A DNA stretch of 64,000 bases from Arthrobacter globiformis (GCF_030817195.1 NZ_JAUSYZ010000001.1:2294001-2358000); one strand, 5' to 3'. Shown: positions 33,817-42,182, numbered from the stretch's first letter. Numbers and translations are program-made. The notes: a model not told the origin generated them from the letters alone.

Positions 33817-35016
33817 ATGACCGTTATCACCCATGACGCCAACGTGTTGGGCGAGGACCCGTTCGACACCGCGAACCTCCTGGACCCGTACCCGTTCCTG
33901 GGCCGGCTCCGCGACGCCGGTGCCGTCTCCTACCTGGAGAGCACCGGCAGCTATGCCGTGGCCGGGTACCAGGAGGTCTATGAGGTCCTGACCGACTTCG
34001 AAACCTACATCTCCTCCGGCGGGCTGGGCCCGCGGGACATCCGCAAGGATTCGGGCTGGCGTCCGCCGAGCATCCTGGAATCGGATCCGCCCATCCACAC
34101 CGTGATGCGCCGCGCCCTGACCGGTGTCATCAGCCCCGGCACGGTCCGTGCCCTCCGCGAGCCGTTCACTCCCCCTGCCGTGGAGCTGACGGAGCAGTTG
34201 GCGCTCCGTCAGCGGTTCGACGCCATCACAGACCTCGCCGAAAAGTACCCCCTGCGTGTCTTCCCGGACGCGGTAGGGATTCCCGACGTCGGACGTGAAC
34301 ATCTGCTGCCTTACGGCAACATGGTGTTCAACGCCTTCGGCCCGGAGAACTACATCTTCAAGCAGGCTTTCGCCCAGGGTGACGAGCACGCTGCCGCGGT
34401 GATGCGGAACTGCCAACGTGAAAACCTGGACGACACCGGCTTCGGGGCCCAGATATGGAAGCGCGTGGAGGACGGGCTGATCAGCGAACAGCAGGCCACA
34501 CTGCTGGTCCGCGCCCTGCTGTCCGCCGGCGTCGACACCACCATCTTCGGCATCGGCAATACGCTCTCGGTGCTGGCGCGCTACCCGGAGGCCTGGGCCC
34601 AGCTTCGGGGGAACCCCAAGATGGCGAAATTTGCCGTGGATGAGGCGCTCCGCCTGGAATCGCCGTTCCAGAAGTTCCACCGGACCGTGGCCTTGGACAC
34701 CGTCCTTGGCGGAGTTCACCTGCCTGCAGGCGCCAAAGTTTTGGTGTTCCTCGGGGCCGCGAACCGTGACCCGCGCAAGTGGGGCGAGAACGCCGATGAC
34801 TTCGATCTCAACCGCAATGCGTCGGGCCACGTCGCGTTCGGCATGGGTCTGCACCAGTGCGTAGGCCAGCCCATCGCCCGGCTCGAGATGGAAATCGTGC
34901 TGCAGCAGCTGCTCCAGCGCGTGGCCGCCATCGAGCCGGACGGAGCGCCGGTGCCAATCCTGCACAACGTGCTCCGAGGCTTCGAGTCCCTGCCGGTGCG
35001 AATCACCGCCGGGTAG
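33817..35016 (+). CDS. Cytochrome P450, CYP199-like
   Basis: The 399-residue protein has all P450 hallmarks: the I-helix oxygen-activating AGVDTT (237-242), ExxR in DEALRLESP and haem ligand C348 in FGMGLHQCVGQPIARLE. The segments FLGAANRDPRKW and the C-terminal LRGFESLPV closely follow CYP199 enzymes, which O-demethylate or hydroxylate para-substituted benzoates such as 4-methoxybenzoate. Substrate is inferred. It is cytosolic, without a membrane anchor. CAGGAG precedes the ATG. Confidence 0.92.
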   Translation: MTVITHDANVLGEDPFDTANLLDPYPFLGRLRDAGAVSYLESTGSYAVAGYQEVYEVLTDFETYISSGGLGPRDIRKDSGWRPPSILESDPPIHTVMRRALTGVISPGTVRALREPFTPPAVELTEQLALRQRFDAITDLAEKYPLRVFPDAVGIPDVGREHLLPYGNMVFNAFGPENYIFKQAFAQGDEHAAAVMRNCQRENLDDTGFGAQIWKRVEDGLISEQQATLLVRALLSAGVDTTIFGIGNTLSVLARYPEAWAQLRGNPKMAKFAVDEALRLESPFQKFHRTVALDTVLGGVHLPAGAKVLVFLGAANRDPRKWGENADDFDLNRNASGHVAFGMGLHQCVGQPIARLEMEIVLQQLLQRVAAIEPDGAPVPILHNVLRGFESLPVRITAG

Positions 35017-35187
35017 ATCTCCTAGCCTTCTTTCCAGACTTGTCCTTAAGGATGTGAAACGCTAATTAGGGAAGCAGCCGTCCTGACACGGGCACAAGCG
35101 TCGTCAGCCGACCAGGAAGAACCACCACTGAACCGGATCTGTTTTACCCGGATTTGGTGAGCTTCGCGCAAGGATGCTTTCTTTCTC

Positions 35188-35256
35188 CTACACCCGTGCG
35201 GTGTCGACCGCCTCGGACAGCCGGCTCCGCGCGTCAGTCACCGTCATCTCGCTCAT
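35188..35256 (-). pseudogene. Phd/YefM antitoxin remnant
   Basis: Twenty-two codons (MSEMTVTDARSRLSEAVDTA plus two) match the conserved DNA-binding N-terminus of Phd/YefM antitoxins (TVTxARxxLSE), then a stop codon ends the frame; full members have about 80-90 residues. No toxin gene is nearby. The palindromic element at 35299-35325 lies about 45 bases upstream, where an antitoxin operator would be. Confidence 0.6.
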
Positions 35257-35298
35257 GCCAGACCGGCGCTGAAATGTACAAAGCGCGACAAGCGTGAA

Positions 35299-35325
35299 AA
35301 CGCCGATAATCGGCGTTTCGTCATG
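35299..35325. repeat. GCCGATAATCGGC palindromic element, copy 3
   Basis: AACGCCGATAATCGGCGTT is a perfect 19-bp palindrome around a central A, followed by TTCGTCA as in the other two copies. It lies upstream of the antitoxin remnant. Confidence 0.7.
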
Positions 35326-35543
35326 TTGAAAGGTGCTGGGCCTTGCGGCAGTCCGGTGCTCGATAGGCGGGGTTCGGGTTATGCCTTCTTCTGTGGTCTG
35401 CGCCCATGAGAGGTTCGAAGGAGGTCGCAACGCTGTGATTTTCGCTCTTGCCCACTCCCCGGCCTGCTCCGCACATCACTGCCAAGCCAATGTCGTGCGC
35501 CGGATTTCGGCCCAGCCGGAATCACCGAAGGCCCGAATGAGCG

Positions 35544-35573
35544 AGGGCGTGGAGAAGAATTGTCCACGCCTCA
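35544..35573. repeat. Inverted repeat upstream of long repeat copy 2
   Basis: GAGGGCGTGGA and TCCACGCCTC pair over a nine-base loop. The stem resembles the GTGTGGACA palindrome 50 bases further on, so it may be a duplicated site. Confidence 0.5.
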
Positions 35574-35619
35574 ATGACTGCGCATGCCGCCACATGGTGC
35601 ATCAAAATGCTCAGAAAAG

Positions 35620-35644
35620 AGGGTGTGGACACTGTCCACACCCT
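35620..35644. repeat. 25-bp palindrome in long repeat copy 2
   Basis: AGGGTGTGGACA, one central base, then its exact complement; identical to 3646-3670 except for the centre. Confidence 0.7.
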
Positions 35645-35732
35645 GGGCTTCGGATTCGGTTGTACCGGCATCGGACCGGGCCGGACTGGGGAGGTTTTCG
35701 GAAGGGTGGCGGATTTTCAAGGGTGGGAGGCT

Positions 35733-35755
35733 GGTTCGAGTCCCACCTCGGGCAC
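35733..35755 (+). other. tRNA-Leu-like 3' end fragment, second copy
   Basis: The bases match 3758-3780 exactly through the T-loop and acceptor strand, although flanking bases differ. Stronger conservation here than around it suggests the fragment is under constraint or is a recombination target. Confidence 0.55.
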
Positions 35756-35815
35756 AGTGTTTTCGCAGGTCAGGGGCTTTTCAGCCTCTGAGTGTGGACA
35801 AATTGTGTTGTGAAG

Positions 35816-35836
35816 GGCCCCTCCGGGGGCCTTTTT
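35816..35836 (+). terminator. Terminator-like hairpin in long repeat copy 2
   Basis: GGCCCC-TCCG-GGGGCC followed by TTTTT. It corresponds to the hairpin at 3840-3859. Confidence 0.75.
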
Positions 35837-35906
35837 CATGGGTGGCCGCTGCTGTGGCCTGGTGGCTCCTTCGTTGCCCGGTCGGCGGTCTTGGTGCTGG
35901 TTACTT

Positions 35907-35939
35907 GTTCATGGGCGGGACTGGCTGGGGCAACATGAC
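35907..35939 (+). repeat. 33-bp unit 2a
   Basis: Begins GTTCATG, ends CATGAC, total 33 bases; partner of 3931-3963. Confidence 0.7.
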
Positions 35940-36027
35940 CTGAGAAAAATTCTGGTGGGATTTCTTTTCTTGGTTGTTGGGTGTTCACCAGGTTTCTCCC
36001 TATCGGTTCGTGGTTGCTGTTCTGCCT

Positions 36028-36060
36028 GTTCATGGTGGGTCTGGGGGAGTGCGACATGAC
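36028..36060 (+). repeat. 33-bp unit 2b
   Basis: Begins GTTCATG, ends CATGAC; the interior GGTGGGT...GGGGGAG is shared with unit 1b at 4052-4084. Confidence 0.7.
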
Positions 36061-36213
36061 TTGTGCCCAGCTGTTCGAGAATCACTTCTGCCGGACTCCC
36101 GACTGCTCTGACACCGGTTACCGCGCCCGGCTTGGAGCCGGCATCGCCGTATATGTGGCCCATCAAGGTCGCACCACCTTTCATCCTGCACCCTGTGTTT
36201 TGGGGCGTTACCT

Positions 36214-36246
36214 GTTCATGGCTACGTTCGGCGTCTACTGCATGAC
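36214..36246 (+). repeat. 33-bp unit 2c
   Basis: Begins GTTCATG, ends CATGAC; partner of 4228-4260. Confidence 0.7.
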
Positions 36247-36306
36247 GCTGTACGGTCGTTGCGCGCCGTCTTTGAGCCGCTGCTGGCCGGCTGGTCTTTC
36301 ATATTC

Positions 36307-36338
36307 GTTCATGCCAACCTCCTGGATGACTACATGAC
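36307..36338 (+). repeat. 33-bp-type unit 2d
   Basis: Begins GTTCATG, ends CATGAC, one base shorter (32); shares GGATGACT with unit 1d at 4325-4357. Confidence 0.65.
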
Positions 36339-36577
36339 GGAAGGTGAGGCGCCGAAGCGCCCTTGGCCGTAAGAAGGCATGCTGCTGCCCCTGTCGCGCT
36401 GTCGTTAGGGAACGCGCCATAGGTGTCAGGCTGTCATCTAGAAATTTCTTGGTCAGTGTCAGAAATGGATGAAGCGAGCCTTGTTCTGACGCTTCTAGGG
36501 CCTCTTCCTGCCGTCAGGTTGGGGTGTGCTCTAACTGGATATGGAATAGCTTCCCACTGCGAGAAGGGACAGAAGGC

Positions 36578-36796
36578 CTAGCCCGTCTTTACGAGGGCCG
36601 TAGCTTCAACGCGCTTGGCCGCGTCAATGAAGTTCAGGGTCCCCAGGACGTCGTCCTGGCCCCAGCGTCCCCAGTTGTTGTGGGCTGCGGCCATGGCGCG
36701 GATGCTGCCGAGTGGGTCGTCACGCCGGATGACCGGGGAATCGGTTGATTCCCCGGTGCCGGTGGTGCTGGCAGGAGCCGTGTCCTGAGTGGTCAC
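36578..36796 (-). pseudogene. Cyclase-family protein, N-terminal stub
   Basis: The 72 codons encode the start of a kynurenine-formamidase-like cyclase (NNWGRWGQDDVLGTLNFIDA, then ALVKTG) and stop there, whereas full proteins have roughly 300 residues and metal-binding HxxxD motifs further on. The start overlaps the stop of the upstream FAH-family gene (ATGA), so the intact ancestor was translationally coupled to it. Sequence beyond the stop is unrelated, so the gene was cut rather than mutated. Confidence 0.75.
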
Positions 36797-37755
36797 GGCT
36801 GGCTGCCCTCAGCTTGGGTTTCGTTCTTGCAACGGATCAGCTGCGTGCCCAGGCCGGTGATGGTGCCCTCCATGACGTCCCCGTCCTGGAGCAGCCGGCC
36901 CCAGTGCTGGCCGTTTCCCGCGGGGCTTCCGGTGAGCACCAGGTCGCCGGGGCGCAGCGGCATGATCTGGGAGGCTTCGCTGACCAGCTTGGCCACGCCG
37001 AAGATCATGTCTGCGGTCGATTCGTCCTGCATGGGCTTGCCGTTGAGCTTCAGCGTGACCTGCACATCCTGCGGGTCACCGAAGAACTTGGCGGGCACCA
37101 GCAGCGGGCCGGTGGGAAGGAATCCGGGGGCATTTTTGGCCCGATACCAGTCCGAGCCGATGGCCGGCATGTCCTTGCGGAAGACATATTCACGAGTGGT
37201 GATGTCGTTGACCATCGTGTAGCCAAACACGTAGTCCAGCGCCTCCTCAGGGGTGACCCGGAACGCCGTCCTGCCGATCACTGCCGCCAGCTCCAGCTCC
37301 CAGTCGTGGGATTTGGAGTAGGCAGGCAAGGTGAGGTCGTCCGTAGCGGAGGCGACCGCCGTCGGGAGCCCGATGAAGAAGTACGGCGTGCCCTGGCCTG
37401 CCCGCTTGTCCATCATCGCGGCCGTCTTGGCGCTCACTTCCTCCTCGTCCTCGCCCGGTTCGCGGTGTGCTGCGGCGAGGTCGATGACGTGCTTGCGGTA
37501 GTTCGCGCCGGTCTGCAGGACCTGGGCCGGTTCCACCGGGGCAAGAATTTCGACGGCGGTGCCCGCCAGTCCGGAGTCCTCACCAACCGAGGCGGCAAGG
37601 GCGTCAAACTGGCCCTCGGTGGTGTCCCAGTGCTCGATCAGGGAGTTGATGTCCCCGTCCAGCGGCAGGACCCGGTCCTTGACCAGGAGACCGGCCCGCG
37701 TTTTGCTGTCGCCGGGCTCCTGGAAACGGACCAGTGCGTAGGTGGTTTCGGCCAT
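36793..37755 (-). CDS. Fumarylacetoacetate hydrolase family protein
   Basis: The 320-residue protein has the FAH metal-site pattern: LQTGANYRKHVID, HDWELELAAVIGR (two Glu ligands) and GYTMVNDITTRE (Asp ligand), then LVLTGSPAGNG. Family members hydrolyse or decarboxylate 2-oxo or beta-diketo acids in aromatic ring-cleavage pathways. It is coupled to a truncated cyclase gene, and this pair is typical of catechol- or kynurenine-like degradation. Active-site residues are intact. Substrate unknown. Confidence 0.9.
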   Translation of the reverse strand: MAETTYALVRFQEPGDSKTRAGLLVKDRVLPLDGDINSLIEHWDTTEGQFDALAASVGEDSGLAGTAVEILAPVEPAQVLQTGANYRKHVIDLAAAHREPGEDEEEVSAKTAAMMDKRAGQGTPYFFIGLPTAVASATDDLTLPAYSKSHDWELELAAVIGRTAFRVTPEEALDYVFGYTMVNDITTREYVFRKDMPAIGSDWYRAKNAPGFLPTGPLLVPAKFFGDPQDVQVTLKLNGKPMQDESTADMIFGVAKLVSEASQIMPLRPGDLVLTGSPAGNGQHWGRLLQDGDVMEGTITGLGTQLIRCKNETQAEGSQP

Positions 37756-38100
37756 GGTGTCTTAGCCCGGCTCTGCTTGGTATAGCCAGAAACAGGCTAC
37801 GCATGGCCTGCGCGAGGTAGGAGTTGGAGATTGCTACATCAATCGCCTCATCCAACTTGCCGACCAAGGCGGTGTGCCTCTCTGATAACGCCAGGTCTTG
37901 GTGGTCTTTGGTGGCCCCTGCTCGTAGCTTGGGTAGGAGAACCTGTCACCCGCCTATCCGGGTATTTTGCGATTGCGCTAGTGTCGCTCAGGGCATTCGC
38001 CTTTCAACGAGGGGCGGCGTCAACAGACGTGGCTTCTCCCGACCGTCGCACTTGCGTTGTCCTGACCTGGGGAACAGCCGCGTTGCTGCAGGCCCCGGTC
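37756..38100. other. Intergenic region with a possible regulator remnant
   Basis: The minus strand at about 37795-37925 encodes DLALSERHTALVGKLDEAID followed by VAISNSYLAQAMRSLF in one open frame, faintly like the C-terminal helices of FCD-type regulators. It runs through the start of the FAH gene without its own start or a family-typical rest, so it is at most a remnant. Confidence 0.3.
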
Positions 38101-38790
38101 ATAGATAAGTACCAGATCGACTGCATGGCGCCCAGCGATCCAGGACTTGAAGACCTGTTTCGAGCGACCCTCGATCATGTCCAACAACCGCGCCGGGCCG
38201 GTCCTGTCACGGACGCGGGTGAGGTCGATGATCACGGTGACGTACTTGCCACCCGGCCGGGTGTGCCGCCAGACGTGCTCACCAACGCCGGGCACGGCCA
38301 CCCCGTGGAACCGGCCCGGGTCCTCGATCAGCACCCGCTTGCCCTCGGCAAGGATCGCGCTGTTCGCGGTATGCCAGGACACGCCCAAGCCTTCCGCGAC
38401 ACGGGCGACGGTGAGGTGCTGGCACACAATGCCCTCCAGCGCACAGCGCAGCCCGCGACGGGAGATCTTCGCCCGGGCGGCGCAGCTTTGGAAATGTCCT
38501 GCCGCCACACGCAACCGCACCCGGCGCACTTGTAACGGCGATCCTAACCAGCAGCCTCGTCGGCCGCCAGCCAGCGGTTCGTGCGCGAGAGGCCGCGTGA
38601 CCGTGCCGCGGGCCATGCCCTGCGAACCACACGAATGGCACCAGTCCTCCGGATCAACGGCACGGCATTCCAACACCGCCCGGCCATGGGCGAGAAGCTG
38701 CCCCGCAGCTTCCAGCCCAAGCTCATAGAGCGGCAGAACGTAGTCAGGTCAGGAGGCAGGAAGGTAGCGAGGGTCACGGCGAGGTCTTCC
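38101..38790 (-). pseudogene. ISL3-family transposase remnant
   Basis: Leftward frames encode LPPDLTTFCRSM, CRAVDPEDWCHSCGSQG (zinc-finger part), WRPTRLLVRIAVTS and WRQDISKAA in shifted frames, then RAKISRRGLRCALEGIVCQH, GVSWHTANSAILAEG and GRSKQVFKSWIAGR. This order is the N-terminal half of ISL3-type transposases. At least two frameshifts near 38500 and 38575 and loss of the C-terminal half with its catalytic residues make it inactive. Confidence 0.8.
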
Positions 38791-38831
38791 GGATGGGCAG
38801 TGTAGGAACTTCCATCATTGGAAGACCTCAA

Positions 38832-39180
38832 CCCCTACGGGCTACCGACGCGCCCCACCCCGGCTACACCCTCAAATGCGATGAAGCCGGATAATGCCAC
38901 GTGCAGACCTGGTAGCCGCAAGCCACCTCTATGAGCTCTCGCGTATAGACACCGTCGGCGGCAAGCCAGAAACCGGACGCGTCAGCCTCTACCCATCCTT
39001 GCGCTCTTTCCGTCCTCGGTTCGACACCTCGGAGCGAGACGATCGTTCTCGTCCGGCCTGCATAGGCCGTTCAGGACGTCGAGGATCCCCTCGTCCTCGA
39101 TGGTGCGGTTGGCAGGCCGGCGGTTCTTCCTGCTGGTAGCCCCGCCCGCCGGTCCCGGACGCGTGGGCCGATGCTTCATC
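38832..39180. other. Intergenic region with no recognisable gene
   Basis: About 350 bases between the ISL3 remnant and the permease stop. A leftward frame (RPANRTIEDEGILDVLNGLC) is open near 39000-39120 but matches no family I know. Confidence 0.4.
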
Positions 39181-40635
39181 TCATTTCAGCCGGTCGACAG
39201 TGGGGAGCAACTCCTGGCTATTGACCACTACTCGTCCGAAAGTCTTTCGTCCGTGGAGGAATCCCAAGACAGCAATCGGTATGAACGTCCAGGGAAGTAC
39301 GTTGGCAAGGACAGATTCTCCGGCCAGTATGCCGAAGTTGAACAAGATGAGGCACATAGCCGTTGCTAGCCCGAGGAAGGCCAACGCGGGGGCGATTAGT
39401 CTGACCCATAGACTTTCACCGGAATCTTTCAGGAACCAAATGGCTGCCAGACATGTCACCGTCATTAGGAGGATGGCTCCGAGCGTTGCGAAACTGCCCG
39501 ATAGTCCGGCGAGTGTCGCATATGGGTCGGCTCCAAAAACTGCACAAGTCCCTACGGCGGCCAGCATGAGCAGCATCTGGACGGTGCCGGCGAAATGCGG
39601 GGTCAGGTATTTAGGGTGTGTCTGCCCAAGGACATTAGGGAGCAGCCCATCACGTCCGAAGGCGTAAATGTAGCGCGAAGCCATGTTGTGGACGGCTATG
39701 GAACAAGCAACGATACTGACCAACAGCAGCCAGTTGAGGACGTGCCCAGACCATGCTCCAAGGCCAAACACTGCCGCGCCGCTAAGGAAGGTCTCCGGGC
39801 TTGTCTGCGCGATATTCACGACATCCCCAGACGGGTAGGCTGCGACGGCTGCCCATGTCGTGAGGGCATACAGACCTGCGATGACCCATACGGCGGCGAA
39901 GGTGGCACGGGCCACCGTGCGCCTGGGGTCTCGCGATTCCTCGCCGAACACTGCCGTGGCTTCGAATCCGATGAACGACAAGAGCGCGAAGGTAAGCGCC
40001 AATCCCACGTTGCCCGAGAGAATCTCCGACGGCGCAAAGGACGTAGTGACTGATCCGAAGCCGGTCTTTGAGAAGACGCCAATGATTGTCAGCACGAGGA
40101 TCGCAATCTCTGCGACAAGGAAGGTCGCCATCAGAATCGTGTTCACTTCAATGCCTCGGATACCGATGAGCCAAACAAAGAGTAAGACGCCGAAGCTGAA
40201 GACCTGCCATGGCACATCCATTCCTAACTCGGCCTGGCAGACGTAACTCCCGAAGTATCCAGCGTACGCAACCGGGACCAGCATCAACACGTTGTAGGTA
40301 AAGAGAGCGACCCAACCCGCGGCTGTTCCTGCGGGGCGCCCGAATCCCGCGGAAATATAAGAGTAGAAGGCTCCTGCATTAGTAATACGGCGGCTCATTG
40401 CCGCGAAGGGAATGGCGAAAAATGTAAGAATAACCCCGCCCAGGATGAACGCTCCAGGGGAGCCAACTCCATTACCTTGCCCAACGATAAACGGCATATT
40501 TCCAGCCGTTGAAGTCAGAGGTGCCTGGAACGCCATGACGAGGAAGACGAGTGCCGGGGCGCCCATGGCACCGGCACGCAGTGCAGTACTCTTGCTGCGG
40601 GGTGACTTCGTGTCAGCAGCATCTTTCGGATTCAT
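39181..40635 (-). CDS. APC family amino acid/amine permease
   Basis: The 484-residue protein has about 12 to 14 hydrophobic segments and the APC features PALVFLVMAFQAPLTSTAGN, RRITNAGAFYSYISAGFGRP (segment 3 region) and FIGFEATAVFGEESRDPRRTV. It should import an amino acid or amine by proton symport. It is the last gene of the copper amine oxidase operon, so a primary amine is the likely substrate. A broken paralogue is at 59118-59751, next to the FAD amine oxidase. Confidence 0.92.
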   Translation of the reverse strand: MNPKDAADTKSPRSKSTALRAGAMGAPALVFLVMAFQAPLTSTAGNMPFIVGQGNGVGSPGAFILGGVILTFFAIPFAAMSRRITNAGAFYSYISAGFGRPAGTAAGWVALFTYNVLMLVPVAYAGYFGSYVCQAELGMDVPWQVFSFGVLLFVWLIGIRGIEVNTILMATFLVAEIAILVLTIIGVFSKTGFGSVTTSFAPSEILSGNVGLALTFALLSFIGFEATAVFGEESRDPRRTVARATFAAVWVIAGLYALTTWAAVAAYPSGDVVNIAQTSPETFLSGAAVFGLGAWSGHVLNWLLLVSIVACSIAVHNMASRYIYAFGRDGLLPNVLGQTHPKYLTPHFAGTVQMLLMLAAVGTCAVFGADPYATLAGLSGSFATLGAILLMTVTCLAAIWFLKDSGESLWVRLIAPALAFLGLATAMCLILFNFGILAGESVLANVLPWTFIPIAVLGFLHGRKTFGRVVVNSQELLPTVDRLK

Positions 40636-40715
40636 TATTTCTCCTTGCGTTTAAAAACGCGAAATACATCATTTATTTTAGCTTTATGGGCCCCAAATTC
40701 ACGCTGCCCGAGGAC

Positions 40716-41513
40716 CTAGATCTGGGGTTGTCTGGAGAGCATGCCGCCATCGACGGTGATGGTTTGGCCGGTCATGTAACTCGCCGCGTCAGATGCGAGG
40801 AAGCCGACCACGGAGGCAACCTCTTCGGGCTGCCCAACGCGACTCATCGGAATAAGCCGCGAGAGATCCTCTTGAGTCAGATCGCCGATCCATGGTGCGC
40901 TGAGGGGCGTATATATCCAACCCGGCGAAACACAGTTCACTCTCACCCCCAAGGGCGCCCATTCACTGGCCATTGTCTGCGTGAGAGACATCAGGGCGGC
41001 CTTGGACGCATTGTAGGCTGCGAAGTTGTCCTCTGAAGCCAAACCATTAATGGATGAAATGTTGATGATAGAGCAGCCGGTGTGAGGTTGCATCCTCTCT
41101 ACAGCAGCTGCAGAAAGTAGGGAGGGCGCCCTCAAGTTGATGTTGAGCGTCTTGTCCCAGGCTGCGGCCGTCATGTCAATCAGCGGCGTCGGGGTGAATA
41201 TTCCTGCATTGTTTATTACCGTATCGATTCGGCCAAATAATTCCATACATCGAGAAGTTAGTATTTCGCCTGTTCCTGGGTCGGATAAATCAGCCGTGAT
41301 CCCGGCGACCTCTGAAACTCTGTTATCGAAAGCCTTGACGACTGAAGCAACCTCATTTTGATTACGAGAGCATATGAGAATCTGGTAGCCGACCCGAATA
41401 AGCTCTTCGACACAGGCCAGTCCAATTCCCCTGGTTCCTCCTGTGACGATCGCGGCCTTGCTAGAAGCTGCGTTCGTCATCGGCTGTCGCATGTTCTGCA
41501 TCGCCATATTCAT
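40716..41513 (-). CDS. Short-chain dehydrogenase/reductase
   Basis: The 265-residue protein has AAIVTGGTRGIGLACVEEL, NNAGIF, the catalytic Ser in INISSINGLA, YNASKAALMSLTQ (YxxxK) and a C-terminal GQTITVDGGM, so it is a classical NAD(P)-dependent enzyme. The start overlaps the stop of the upstream membrane protein gene (ATGA). An upstream ATG pair (MNMAMQNM) leaves the exact start open. In this operon it could act on an alcohol or on the aldehyde produced by amine oxidation. Confidence 0.92.
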   Translation of the reverse strand: MNMAMQNMRQPMTNAASSKAAIVTGGTRGIGLACVEELIRVGYQILICSRNQNEVASVVKAFDNRVSEVAGITADLSDPGTGEILTSRCMELFGRIDTVINNAGIFTPTPLIDMTAAAWDKTLNINLRAPSLLSAAAVERMQPHTGCSIINISSINGLASEDNFAAYNASKAALMSLTQTMASEWAPLGVRVNCVSPGWIYTPLSAPWIGDLTQEDLSRLIPMSRVGQPEEVASVVGFLASDAASYMTGQTITVDGGMLSRQPQI

Positions 41514-42046
41514 GAGGATGGGATTTCTGCACCCTCGCGGGTGCTCGTCTCACGGATTGCCGCACCCTCATCCCGATGGGCGCGCAGAACGCCCAGGGAA
41601 ATCCATACCTGGATCAACGAGAGAAGCATTAGCCCCACCATTCCCAAGTCGATATCCCCGTTTTGGTACAAGACGGTCTGGTGTCCCGAGTGGTGGCCGG
41701 TGAATGTTGCGGGCGTCCCGGCAGTGGTCCAACCATTCACCAGAAATGGGATGTGCATTAAAACCATTCCACCGTACATCGCAGCGGTGATGATCCAAGT
41801 GCGTTGTTTAGGCCCTGTCCAGAGGTGAGTTATGCAGTAGAGGCAGAGTGCCGACATCAGGATCATGGCCGTCGACATCGGCATGCCATGATGGTCTTGA
41901 TGAACTAGAGCCAGACTCAGGTGCCCCGCGGCGCTCAGCATCCCAAGCCCCGCTGCCCAGCGCCCGGTCCGCGGGGCCATGAGGACTGGAGGGGGGAAAA
42001 TCGGCCAGCCCTGATGTCCTTGGTGGCTCAGACTGCGCATGATCAC
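41510..42046 (-). CDS. His/Met-rich membrane protein in the amine oxidase operon
   Basis: The 178-residue product has about four or five hydrophobic segments and clusters of potential copper ligands: HQDHHGMPMSTAMILM, YGGMVLMHIPF and TGHHSGHQ. I do not recognise a family. Its place, just downstream of the copper amine oxidase and overlapping the next gene, suggests a role in copper supply or membrane delivery for that enzyme. This is inference from composition and position. The C-terminal tail is hydrophilic and acidic (HRDEGAAIRETSTREG). Confidence 0.7.
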   Translation of the reverse strand: MIMRSLSHQGHQGWPIFPPPVLMAPRTGRWAAGLGMLSAAGHLSLALVHQDHHGMPMSTAMILMSALCLYCITHLWTGPKQRTWIITAAMYGGMVLMHIPFLVNGWTTAGTPATFTGHHSGHQTVLYQNGDIDLGMVGLMLLSLIQVWISLGVLRAHRDEGAAIRETSTREGAEIPSS

Positions 42047-42182
42047 CTTCTTTGAATAAAATAAATGGATCTTGTCGGTGCTGTGCAGGAAACCGCGCAG
42101 CTGGACAGCCCCGGTGGAGCCAACCCGTTGGCTAAGTGGGCAGGCTCCACTCTGGGCCGTGCAGATTAGACCGCGCCGGGCT

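Larger units (their letters stand above)
35605..36380 (+). repeat. Long direct repeat, copy 2
   Basis: This block repeats, in order and orientation, the elements of 3631-4395: palindrome, tRNA 3'-end-like fragment, terminator and four 33-bp units at nearly the same spacings. About 32 kb separate the two copies. The genes on each side (antitoxin, cyclase) are both truncated, as expected at a rearrangement junction. Confidence 0.8.

Noticed and set aside
33727..34965. 412-codon leftward frame opposite the P450
   Set aside because: A mirror of the P450 codons; the P450 strand shows all catalytic motifs and codon bias.
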